This document shows, in pieces, positions 22,850-32,429 of a stretch of 64,000 nt of DNA. Under the pieces are notes generated by a model. The model ran no database searches and was not told where the DNA came from. It saw nothing but the letters and a program-made list of their open reading frames with translations. Position numbers and translations under genes: made by a program. Position 1 is the stretch's first letter. Every line of letters starts with the position of its first letter. This stretch comes from Callorhinus ursinus (Eukaryota > Chordata > Mammalia > Carnivora > Otariidae), in the NCBI RefSeq assembly GCF_003265705.1, contig NW_020312817.1:50381589-50445588 (forward strand), read 5' to 3'.

Positions 22850-22951
22850 AAAGATTTTATTTTTAAGTAATCTCTACAACCCAACGTGGGGCTCAAACCC
22901 ACAACCCCAAAATCAAACGTCACATGCTCTGCCAACTGAGCCAGCCGGGCG
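22850..22951 (-). repeat. Short CAN-SINE with near-intact tRNA head
   Basis: About 100 bp, lacking the CT-rich body. Its reverse complement reads GGGCGCCCGGCTGGCTCAGT, then GGGTTTGAGCCCCACGTTGG and AGAGATTACTTAAAAATAAA. The B-box-like GGTTTGAGCC is intact. It is not a tRNA gene: no cloverleaf 3' half, and it carries a SINE A-tail. Confidence 0.82.
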
Positions 22952-22966
22952 CCCTCCCTTTAAAAT

Positions 22967-23162
22967 CTTTTTTTTTTAAGATTTTATTTATTTATTTGGC
23001 AGAGAGAGACACAGCGAGAGAGGGAACACAAGCAGGGGGAGTGAGAGAGGGAGAAGCAGGCTTCCCGCGGAGCAGGGAGCCCAACATGGGGCTCGATCCC
23101 AGGACCCCGGGATCATGACCTGAGCCGAAGGCAGACGCTTAACAACTGAGCCACCCAGGTGC
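22967..23162 (-). repeat. CAN-SINE
   Basis: Reverse element with perfect 15-bp TSD CCCTCCCTTTAAAAT at 22952-22966 and 23163-23177, so it inserted directly beside the previous short SINE. Confidence 0.96.
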
Positions 23163-23390
23163 CCCTCCCTTTAAAATTTTAAAAAGTGTTTACACATATA
23201 GACTTGCCATGGTATGAATTTAAGTGATGGTCAAAGTGAACAGACCCAGAATCTGGAACTTCCATGAACTTGCAATCTAGATATGATTAGGAAAGACTGG
23301 AACACCAGTTATTAAATAAATACATGGAGGTAAAGAAGGTCACTTTCATTTGGTTCAAGCGAAAGAAAGAAAGAAAGTAAGTAAAAAGAC

Positions 23391-23565
23391 GGGCACCTGG
23401 TTCAGTCGGTTAAGCATCTGCCTTTGGCTCAGGTCATGATCTCGGAGTCCGGGGATTGAGTCCTGTGTCAGGCTCCCTGCTCAGTGGGGAGTCTGCTTCT
23501 CCCTCTCCCTCTGTCATCTCTCTTGCTCTCTCTCAAATAAAGAAATAAATAAATATCTTTTTTTA
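23391..23565 (+). repeat. CAN-SINE, slightly degraded head
   Basis: The head lacks the GGGTGG step (GGGCACCTGGTTCAGTCGG). Body and tail are normal. Preceded by a short GAAA tract. Confidence 0.9.
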
Positions 23566-23650
23566 AAAAAAGAAGGAAAGGAGAAAGAATAAATGAAAAG
23601 AAAAGGAAAAGAAGAGAAGAGAAAAGAAAAGAAAAGAAAAAGAAAAAGGT
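23566..23650. repeat. GAAAA-rich simple repeat
   Basis: Purine-only A/G tract derived from the SINE A-tail. Long antisense frames through it encode only F/S/L low-complexity sequence. Confidence 0.9.
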
Positions 23651-24171
23651 GAAGAACATTTAATGGGTGGTGAGTAAACTGTGGGGCCAGACGTAATCTG
23701 GGCCCCGCCTGCAGGTGGTGTGGACAGACACACGCTGCGTCCCTGTGCATTAAGCACCGAGCCCCGGCCCGGCTGCTCAAAGGGCTGCACAAAGGAGTAA
23801 GGACCAGTGCCTGCCCTCAAGGAGTTGGGAGTCTCCTCGGGGAGATAGGCCTGTATGCCAGTAGCTATTTTATACAAAAACACAAAATCTGACTTAGATT
23901 TCAAAAATAGCAGGGGAAAGGGGTGAGCCAAGAAAGTCGAGTAAGAAAGGGAAGATTTGAATAGTCTGGGACTTTGTGTCACCTTGTGCTGGGACCTGGA
24001 GGAAGAGCCAGGCAGAGCATCCCTGGACACATCGCTCAGTGACAACAGGCTTAGAGAAGAGACAGGGATACTGTATGCTTGATGGCTCAGAAAGGGGGGG
24101 TGAGAAGGAGCAAGGACAAAGGGCACAAGGAAGGGTAGATCCCCACTTCTTAGTCCCTTAATCTTGGGTTG
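23651..24171. other. Moderately GC-rich sequence, no gene seen
   Basis: A 209-codon antisense frame (23563-24192) begins inside SINE-adjacent sequence and ends in the GAAAA tract translation. It has no domain, so I reject it as a gene. Confidence 0.45.
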
Positions 24172-24181
24172 AAACATAAAC

Positions 24182-24408
24182 GCTTGGGGCACCTCCGTGG
24201 CTCAGTCAGTTGGGATGCAGATTCTTAGATTTTTGGCTTGGCTCTGGTCTCCGGGTCTGGTCTCCGGGTCATTGGATCTAGACCTGCCTCTGGCTTTGTG
24301 CTAGGCATGGAATCTGCTTGGGATTCTCTCTCCCTCTCCCTCTCCCTCTGCCCCTCCCCCTGCACCCTCTCTTTCTTTAATAAATAAAATCTCCTTAAAA
24401 TTTTAAAA
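24182..24408 (+). repeat. Diverged CAN-SINE
   Basis: Head GGGGCACCTCCGTGGCTCAG. It has an internal GGTCTCCGGGTCTGGTCTCC duplication. TSD AAACATAAAC at 24172-24181 and 24409-24418. Confidence 0.9.
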
Positions 24409-24418
24409 AAACATAAAC

Positions 24419-24560
24419 CCTGTTCCTCAGATTGCTCATCTGTAAAATGTGCATGATGAAATCACCCACCTCTTAAAGCTGTGATGAGCAGGAAATGAGT
24501 TGACAAGTATAAAGAATAGCACATAGTTAGCAATCATTGATGTTAGTTAGGATTATTCTC
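24419..24560 (+). repeat. MIR fragment
   Basis: CTCATCTGTAAAATGTGCATG, AAAGCTGTGATGAGCAGG, ATAAAGAATAGCACATAG. Confidence 0.68.
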
Positions 24561-26085
24561 TAGTCATTTGACATGAGTGCCCACCTTATCTTCTCTATCC
24601 TTAATGATTTTTTTTTCAAAACTCCATTCCATTTTAATTCAGGGCCAATTCATTCAATTGGCCAAAATGTGGACTACTGAGGCCAGTGGAGAGCCTGGAG
24701 CTCAGTCTCTCTCTATGGATCCATTAATGCTTCTTAGTTCTATACGAAAGATGAAGCACTTCCCAGCACTGACCCCATCCTGGCAGGTGGCCAGGGTCAG
24801 CCATTGGAAAGCAGGTGCCCTTGGTCATCAGGGACCCTGTAAGGAGAGCAGGAGTGAGCAGGGACCTTATCTCCCCATTGAACAATCACTCTGGACCTCA
24901 CCATTCCCACCATTCTTTAATTCTCTAAGATAGGGAGAGAGGAAATACTTTCAGTCACAGGTTTCAGTCCCTCTTTTTCCCACCCACCTTCCCATTTCCT
25001 CCCTCCCCTCCCAGAAATCTGACACCCCAAAGAAGAGAGTCTTGACACTCCTACTGCTCTGGAGAAAGGCTCAGCCTCTGATAACACAAGAGACACAAGG
25101 CTCTTCTCAAAGGCAGCAGAGCCACCGGGCAGCTCAGGAGCTCTGAGGCAAAGGTGCCGGCAGCAGGCAGCCTGCAGCCTAAATATGGAGCTGCCAGGGA
25201 AATGACTGTTTCCAGGGTGAGCTGACACAGCCGTGCAGGAAACGAGCAACTCAGAACTTAGCAACGTAATTGAAGCCTGCCAGGCTCACCTCTCACACCT
25301 CCACCCCCAGCCCGGCTCCTGCTCTGTGTGGGGCTGCTTTGGAGGATTTGTGGCTGGTGCCCAATAGCTGGGTGAATTCTGCTCACGTGTGTTTCGCAAA
25401 CAGCCCTGGAGGAAACCTGGGTCTTCCACGGGGGTGGAGGGTGGTGGAAATAATAGCCACCCAGTGGAGACTGGGACATGAGAGTGGAAGGAGACAGCAC
25501 AAAAGCACCATCCAGGGAAGTGAATCAGCCCAGATTATCCCATATGGAAATGGAAAACGTGCGCTTGGGATGAGGACTGGCTCTCCTCTTAATCACTGTC
25601 ATTAAAACAAAGCAATCATAAGACAAATGGTAGCTTAAACAAGATCAATTAAGGAATGCATGTACTGACAGGATGCATTTACAAAGATACACTGGGCTCC
25701 CGGGTCCTCATGAAAACTTGCCCACAAGAAGTACCTCAATGGGGCTCTGTTCTCTCCTCTCCAGGATGATGACCCTGTTGTGATGGCCACAAGAACCAGG
25801 AAAGACCTGGATATAGGCAGCCAAGTCCAAAAAGATTTGCTTTGAAAGAAGTCTAAAATTAACATGAAAAAGAAATGGTTAAGAGAGACCTATCAAGAGA
25901 AAGAGAGAGAGAGAGAGAGAGGGAACAAGAGAGAGAGATTGGCCGAAGAGATGGGACCTCCAAAGCCAGGATGGGGCAGGGATTCAGCGCCAGCCCTGAA
26001 AAGTAATCCTGGTCGCAAAGGGGCTCTGGAGAGAGAGACTCTTTCTGTCTGGGGCCAAAACCCACCTTGAACTGACCTCCAGTCA
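24561..26085. other. Low-repeat intergenic block with candidate regulatory segment
   Basis: No exon supported. A GA simple repeat lies at about 25900-25940. The 25090-25290 segment is repeat-free, GC-balanced, and carries a CArG/MEF2-like CCTAAATATGG at 25178-25188 (see findings). Frames of up to 118 codons are unsupported. Confidence 0.45.
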
Positions 26086-26527
26086 CTTTTTTTTCTTCTC
26101 ATTTTAACAAAGATATATTTGATTTAATAGACCTTTGTGTCAGTGCTATTTAAACATATTTTGTTGTCTTGATGTGGGTTCTTCTTTTTCTATCCTTATC
26201 CTTATTTTATTGCTTCTTTTTCTAATTTTCAGTCTTCTCATTCTACCTTCTCTCTATTACTTCCCCTTACCTTCACATCCTAGGTACTACACTTTATTCT
26301 TTAGAAAATTATTTGCTTCTATATTGTAGCTTTCCTATGCACACTTTTGAATCTTTAAAAAATCTGCCTTTTCTTTATTTTTTGTATATTCCTTTAAAAT
26401 GTTACTTATTTAGATATTTACAGATTTAATACTTTCTATTGCATTTAGTTTTAGCCAAATGTTTTATTCTTAAAGCTTTTTTAAAAAAGCTATTATTAAC
26501 TGTATCAATTATGTTTCAGAGCAGGAA
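26086..26527. other. T-rich sequence, no gene seen
   Basis: Possibly decayed LINE. Nothing assignable. Confidence 0.4.
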
Positions 26528-26722
26528 TGTGGCAGATTGTACTTCCTAAAAAAGGCCACAATATTTTCATCCCACATGCTCTTCCAGAACTTTGCTGCTC
26601 TTCCATCAAGAGGAGGCATCTAAGTCCCCTTGCCTTGAACCCGGCTGAGTCTTTGTGACTGTCTATGGTAGTATGGTAGAAGTGATGCGACCGGACTTCT
26701 GAAGGGAAGTAATAAAGATGAT

Positions 26723-26778
<56 letters not shown>

Positions 26779-27041
26779 ACCTTGGAACCCAGCCACTATG
26801 CAGTGAGGAGAGGCTGGGAAGCAAGCAACTCAGCTGACAGCCAGCATCACTTTGCCCTTCTGGAACTAGACATCCAGCCTTCAGGAGAGCCCCTCCAATT
26901 TGTAAGGTATGGAACAGAGATGAGCTGTCCCTGCCCAGCCTTGCCCGAATCACAGATCTGTGAGCCAAATAAATGATTGTTGCCATTTTAAACCACTAAG
27001 TTTTGGGTGGTTTGTTATGTAGCAATAAAATAACCAAAACA
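26528..27041 (+). repeat. MaLR (MLT1-like) solo LTR with CA expansion
   Basis: Starts TGTGGCAGATTGTACTTCC. It contains TGACTGTCTATGG, CTTGGAACCCAGCCAC and CAGATCTGTGAGCCAAATAAATG (the LTR poly(A) region), and ends TTAAACCACTAAG... with TTTGTTATGTAGCAATAAAA. Non-coding solo LTR. Confidence 0.8.
26726..26772. repeat. (CA)n microsatellite in the LTR
   Basis: About 23 CA units, expanded within the MaLR LTR. Confidence 0.97.
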
Positions 27042-27879
27042 AAGAAATGGAAATGACCTTACGGATTTTAAAGAGGAAGAGGCTTATTAGAGGGTATTGG
27101 GTACTTAACAAGATGTTGAGAAGGGTTGGAATGAGCCTCAGAATGTAAATTATTGAGCTCCAAAGCACACTGCAATAGATGGAATCTAGGAAGGAACTAG
27201 GAAGTGTCAACTGGCCAACACAACCCCCTTTCAACACCTGAGAGGCCAGGGAGGGAGCGGACCCTAGAGCACTGTTGTGGGAAAACCTTGTGTCTCCTTG
27301 ACGTGACTTGGCAGCAGAGAAACAACCCAAAGAGGCAGGAAGATGTCCTCTGCCACATTCCCGCCTTCCAAATCTCACAACACTACTTGGCAGTACCTAA
27401 CTTGCTTTCTGAATTCTAGCTGCAAAGGAGTCTCAGAACTGTAGTTTTCAGCTTTGTAGCCTCTGCAATATAGGGAAGCCCTTAGAAACAAAGGCAAGTA
27501 GAGACTGAGGAATCAGCCCAAGGTAGCCATGTCGACCACCTGCCCAACTGAGGACGACAATGTTTATCTCTTCAAACTTTTTACTTCATTTTCATCTCCG
27601 TTTCTTCTCTTCTCCATCTTTATTACCTTGCTCTTCATTATTTGTTTTTATATTGGCTAGCAGAGTTAATGGATTTAAATAATGATCGCACTGAGGAGTG
27701 TGCATCCTCCACACAGGGGCGATCTGAGCCTTCTGCACCCAGGTGCCCTTACAGGACCCATCTGGCCTCTCCTAATTAATAACATCAATATTTTTATACT
27801 CACAAAAATGTAATGGGCTCGGCATCTATACTGTTCTGCAATTTTTGTTATGTTGTAATGTATCAAAACACCTAACAGT
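27042..27879. other. Unassigned sequence, no gene seen
   Basis: A 142-codon antisense frame (26950-27378) overlaps the LTR end and lacks any domain. No other feature supported. Confidence 0.4.
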
Positions 27880-28534
27880 ATATATGAGATATGTATTATA
27901 TATAACAGTATATATATGAGCTATACTATCTCATTTTTAACAGCTACAAGTTTTTTCAATGGCAAGAATTACTGTAATTATTTAACTAATCTTCTCCTGA
28001 TTGACATGTAATTTGTTTCAAATGTTTTTGTATTATAATCAATGCTATAAGGAATCTTCATTCACAGCCAAATTGTGGGAAGTTTTTTGGAACAGATTCT
28101 GGAAGTGTAGCTGTTGAATCAAAGGGAATTCTTGTTTTTCTTTATGTTTAAATGCATTCATATTGTTTAAAAATTCAAACAAGGGGTTATGTAAAGTGAA
28201 ATACAGAAATCCCTCCACATACACTTCCCCAGAATTAAACATTCAACAGTTTAATGTATGTCCTTCAAGGCCTTCGTCTATACATAGACAAGTACATATA
28301 TAATTGTTTGTTTTTCAAAAAATGGGATCATTTTATGTTTATTGTTCTGTGTCGCTTTTAAACCTAACAGTATAATAAAATAAAATGTGTAATAATAAGC
28401 ATTATCATAAACAACTCTTTTCTCAAGTTATTTGTACTCTTTCCATATTAAGCCATGTCTATTATATGTAGAGAGATTTTTTTTTTCTCCTAAATTGTAC
28501 TTTGTTTTAAATTTTATTATGGCTTTTGTCAAAC
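27880..28534 (-). repeat. Old LINE-1-derived stretch (antisense)
   Basis: TCCTGATTGACATGTAATTTG, TATAATCAATGCTATAAGGAATC, GGAAGTGTAGCTGTTGAATC and later GAAATCCCTCCACATACACTTC follow antisense L1M-like order. Assignment is by resemblance. Confidence 0.5.
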
Positions 28535-28543
28535 AACATTTAA

Positions 28544-28720
28544 GGGGTGCCTGGGTGGCTCAGTGGGTTAAGCCTCTGCATGCAGCTCAGGTCATGATCC
28601 TGGGGTCCTGGGATCCAGCGCTTCAGAGGGAAGCCCACTTCTCCCTCTCCTTCTGCCGCTCCCCTTGTTTGTGCTCTCTATGTCAAATAAATAAAATAAA
28701 ATAAAATAAAATCTTAAAAA
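28544..28720 (+). repeat. CAN-SINE, first of a same-site pair
   Basis: Short-bodied copy (a ~30-bp gap after GGGATCCAGCGC) with TSD AACATTTAA at 28535-28543 and 28721-28729. Confidence 0.93.
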
Positions 28721-28736
28721 AACATTTAAAATTTTT

Positions 28737-28936
28737 GGGGTGCCTGGGTGGCTCAGTCATTAAGCATCTGCCTTCAGCTCAGGTCATGATCCCAGGGTCC
28801 TGGGATTGAGCCCCACATTGGGCTCCCTGCTCAACAGGAAGCCTGAATCTCCCTCTCTTGCTCCCCCTGCTTGTGTTCCCTCTCTCTCTGTGTCTCTCTC
28901 TCAGTCAAATAAATAAATAAAACCTTTAAAAAAAAA
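28737..28936 (+). repeat. CAN-SINE, second of a same-site pair
   Basis: Follows a copy of the same target. TSD AACATTTAAAATTTTT at 28721-28736; AACATTTAAAATGTTT follows at 28937-28952. Confidence 0.94.
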
Positions 28937-28977
28937 ACATTTAAAATGTTTACATAGACAAACTTGCCAAACTTTTT

Positions 28978-29198
28978 TAAAAAGGTTTTATTTATTTATT
29001 TGTGAGAGAGAGAGAGAACACAAGCGTCCTCGTGAGCAGGGGGAGGGACAGAGGGAGGAGGGAGAGGAAGAGAATCCAAAGCAGACCCCCCACTGAGGAC
29101 CGAGCCCAACGCAGGCCTGGATCTCATGACCCTGAGATCATGACCTGAGCCAAAATCAAGAGTCAGACGCTTAACCCACTGCACCACCCAGGTGCCCC
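28978..29198 (-). repeat. CAN-SINE
   Basis: Reverse element of the older AAAATCAAGAGTCAGACGC subtype, ending CACCACCCAGGTGCCCC. TSD not clear. Confidence 0.9.
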
Positions 29199-29213
29199 AA
29201 AATGATAGAATTT

Positions 29214-30117
29214 TTAAGATTCTGCTTTGTTTTCTTTTTCTTTTATATTTCATTTTCTGACTCATTGTTGCTGATACATAGAAAAAATCGATTTTTATAT
29301 GTTGACTTAGCATCAAGAAACTTTTACAAACTCTCTTACGATTTCTCATAATCTGTTTCTTCCTTTAGATTTTTCTCTGTACATAATCATATCATCTGTG
29401 CATTTTTATTGGAATTACATTAAATTTCCAGATTAATTTGGAGAGAACTGACTAGCAGCTGTGGAGCCCCGCTTCAAGACAGGAAGTGCCATCCAGCTGC
29501 AAGGCATGCAGTTAGAGCAGAGCCTCCAGCTGTTAGCACCCTTCAGGCTCACCTCAGCTTTCAAGCCAATGCCATGTTTTTTCCAGGAAAGCCCTTACCA
29601 ATGACTGAGTACAGAGGGGGTACTATGGGACAGGCCATTTCTTCTCAGTGCAAGATTTTTCTAATGGGCAATTTTTGCTCTAAAATTCATCACTGGGTTG
29701 CCTGAGACTTTATCAGATATGCATTGCAGGCTAAGGCTCTCCTGCCCAATCCTGCTTTTATCTCTCACATGTATCACTCCCAAATAAGCCCCTTATACCC
29801 CTGACTCCATCTCAATGTCTGCTTCACAGAAAATCCACTGACACTGAAACATTGACATATTTATAGTAGTGAGCCTTTCCATCCAAGAAAACATATCTCC
29901 TCACTTAGTCATATTTTTTAATGTTCTTCAGGAAAATGTTATAGTTTTCTTCTTATTCATCTTGCACAGTTTTCAGTATTCTAAATTGTTTAAAGTTTTT
30001 CTTTTTTTTGCTTAAGTAAATGAGAGCTCTTATTCATACTCTATATATTTTAAAACTATGTAGTAGGTCATAAGGATTTATAACTGTTACATCTTTTCAT
30101 TATCATTCATTTCTAAG
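29214..30117 (-). repeat. Old LINE-1 (antisense), interrupted by an LTR
   Basis: GTTGCTGATACATAGAAAAAATC, TTTTTATATGTTGACTTAGC, ACATAATCATATCATCTGTGC, TTCCAGATTAATTTGG. It resumes after the LTR with ATATTTATAGTAGTGAGCC, TTCTTCAGGAAAATGTTATAG and TCTTGCACAG. All are antisense L1 ORF2 motifs in the correct order. Confidence 0.8.
29453..29851 (+). repeat. Solo LTR (ERVL/MLT2-like) inside L1
   Basis: A 399-bp foreign block splits the L1. Its 3' end has ATGTATCACTCCCAAATAAGCC, CCCTGACTCCATCTCAATGTC and TGCTTC..., the usual end of mammalian ERV LTRs. Near-matching 5-bp repeats CTGAC (29448-29452) and TTGAC (29852-29856) flank it. Class uncertain; no coding sequence. Confidence 0.68.
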
Positions 30118-30130
30118 TCATTTTTCTTTT

Positions 30131-30325
30131 TTTAAGGTTTTATCTTAGAGAGAGAGAGTGAGAGAGAGTGGGGGGAAGGGGCAGAGGGAGAAGAGAATCT
30201 TAAGCAGATTCTGCACTGAACGTGGAACCTGACGCAGAGCTGGATCTCACAACCCTGAGATCACGACCTGAGCCAAAACCAAGAGTCAGACGCTTAAACA
30301 ACTGCACCACCCAGGTGCCCCTTAA
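30131..30325 (-). repeat. CAN-SINE
   Basis: Reverse element of the older type. Perfect 13-bp TSD TCATTTTTCTTTT at 30118-30130 and 30326-30338. Confidence 0.94.
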
Positions 30326-30399
30326 TCATTTTTCTTTTGGCTTTCTCAAAACAAACAAACATAAAGGCAAACAACAACAACAAAAACCTACTTCCACCA

Positions 30400-31010
30400 C
30401 TAGGAGAATGGATAAATAAACTATGGTATATTCAAACAATGGAATATTAATCAGTGATTAAAAAAAAAGAACAAACTACTGACACATGCAAAATATGGAG
30501 TGAATAAACTTATAGACTTTATGTTGAGCCAAAGAAGCCAAACACAAAAAGTACATACCGAATTATTCCAGGTATATGAAGTTCAAAAACAGGCAAAACT
30601 AATCAATAGGGATAACACTGAAAAATGTGGTTACCTAGGGGTGCCTGGGAGGCTCAGTTGGTTGGGCATCCTACTCTTGGTTTCGGCTCAGGTCATTAAC
30701 TCAGGGTTGTGAGATCGAACCCCGCATGGGGCTTCCTGCTCAGTGTGGAGTCTGCTTGGGATTCTTTCTCCCCTTCCTCTCTCTCCCCCTCCTCACTCTG
30801 TCTCTCTACTTAATTAACTTAATTAGTTAAAAAAGAAAAGTAGTTGCTTCAAAGAGGGGTGTCTGTTGACTAGAAATGGGCACAAGGGAACTTCCTGGGG
30901 GATGTAAATGTTCTCTATCTTGATTTGGGTAAAAAGTCATCAAACTGTACACTTAAGATTTGCTCCTTTTACTGTATGCAAATTATAGCTCCAGAAATAA
31001 AACACAGTGT
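30400..31010 (+). repeat. Old L1M 3' region, split by a SINE
   Basis: GGAGAATGGATAAATAAAC, GTATATTCAAACAATGGAATA, AAGTTCAAAAACAGGCAAAAC, GTGGTTACC, then after the SINE TCTATCTTGATTTGGGTAA, AAACTGTACACTTAAGATTTG and CTGTATGCAAATTATAGC. Confidence 0.75.
30637..30836 (+). repeat. CAN-SINE inside L1M
   Basis: Older GTTGGGCATCCTACTCTTGG subtype with TTAATTAACTTAATTAG at the tail. It breaks the L1M between GTGGTTACCTA and GTAGTTGCTTC, which are probably its diverged TSD. Confidence 0.88.
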
Positions 31011-31039
31011 GTTTGGTTGGAGGACTCTGCTTTTCCTGC

Positions 31040-32040
31040 TGGTTCTCCACCTAAATAAATGATTACCCCAGTGTCAAACCCAGAGTCTGAGAGTCAACCC
31101 TGATTCCTTCTCTCCCTTCTGCCCCATGCATAGCTAATCACCCATGTATGTCCATTATATACTCGCTCCTAACTGGCTGTTGACTCTGAAAGCTTCTCCT
31201 TTCCCATTACTACCATGGGGGCTCAGGCCTCAGGAGCTTCTCTCACCTGATTTGCTGCAGTATCCTAACTGATCTCCCCTCAGGGTCACCTTCCATACAG
31301 TAGACAGACTGGTCTTCCTAAATTAAAAACTGCACGTCCTACACAGCTTAAACCTCTTCAAAGACATCTTATTGCCACCCTAAGGATACAGTCCAGATGC
31401 CTGAACATGCTTTAAAAGGTCCTCTGTGACCCTGAGCTTGCCCTTCTCACCCGCTTGACTCCACTTCTCCTTCCTTTCTAGCTTCTTTTTTTCCTTATGC
31501 TCCAGCCATCATGGACTTCCTGCAGTTCCCTGAATCCTCTCTCCCCCAGTCCTCCCTCTCTCTCTCTTTCCAGCCTAGAACATTCTCCCCACTCAACCTG
31601 TCCTTTCTTCATGGCTTTTACTCAACCTTCTGGTCTTGAATGAAATGTTGCTTCCTCAAGGGAAGCCTCCCCTGAAATTCTGGGTTTTTTAAAATTTATT
31701 TAAGATTTTATTTATTTATTTATTTGAGAGAGCACGCATGTGCAAAAACAGGGGGAAGAACAGAGGGAGAGGGACAAGCAGGCTCCCCACTGAGCATGGA
31801 GCCTGATGTGCGGCTCTATCCTACAATTCTGAGATCATGACCTGGGCTGAAATCAGGAGTCAGATGCTTAACCAGCTGAGCCACCCAGCTGCCTGTCCCC
31901 TGAAATTCTTAACTAGATAACTATCTGCTGCCTCATTGTATGATCTCAAACCATCCTGTCCTTCCCCCTGTCACGTGCATCACACCTTTCTGTAATAATT
32001 TCTTGAAGTGGCTGATTCATTAATTCCTCAATAAAGATTT
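31040..32040 (+). repeat. L2 LINE fragment, split by a SINE
   Basis: L2 3'-half motifs: AGAGTCAACCCTGATTCC, ACTGATCTCCCCTCAGGG, CTTAAACCTCTTCAAAG, GACTCCACTTCTCCTTCC, and GGAAGCCTCCCCTGAAATTC before the SINE. Confidence 0.72.
31682..31895 (-). repeat. CAN-SINE inside L2
   Basis: Reverse element. Perfect 14-bp TSD TCCCCTGAAATTCT at 31668-31681 and 31896-31909. Confidence 0.95.
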
Positions 32041-32239
32041 AAATGAACAAATAAGTGAATGAATGAGAGCGAAGACTGGGGGGGGGGAAGCTAGTCACAA
32101 AATTCTGGTCACGGTGACCAATCCCACCCCCATATGAAGAGGTCCTTAGAAAACAGGGAGCACATTTGGGGTGGGCAGGGTTATCCACTATTTCTTAACT
32201 GGATATCTCTCAATTTTATAGTAAGTGCTCATCCTTCAA

Positions 32240-32425
32240 CTGCCAAATTTGTTGATTCTAGCTCTTAATCCTCAGACTGTAGGTGAGCAAATAACATACC
32301 CCATTTCACAGGTGAGAAAAATGCAAGCACAGAAGGCATTGGTAATTTGCTCAAAATCACAGGACAAGCTAATGGCAGAGCTGGGTTGGAATCCGTTCCC
32401 CCAAACTCCCAGGCTTGAGGTCACT
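32240..32425 (+). repeat. MIR
   Basis: CCATTTCACAGGTGAGAAAAATG, TTGCTCAAAATCACAGGAC, GCTAATGGCAGAGCTGGG and TTGGAATCC: the MIR 3' half. Confidence 0.75.
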
Positions 32426-32429
32426 ACTC

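Noticed and set aside
22850..22951. Possible tRNA gene
   Set aside because: The tRNA-like head is followed by a SINE A-tail and lacks a cloverleaf 3' half; it is a CAN-SINE.
23563..24192. 209-codon antisense frame
   Set aside because: It runs into a GAAAA simple repeat translated as F/S/L and has no recognisable domain.
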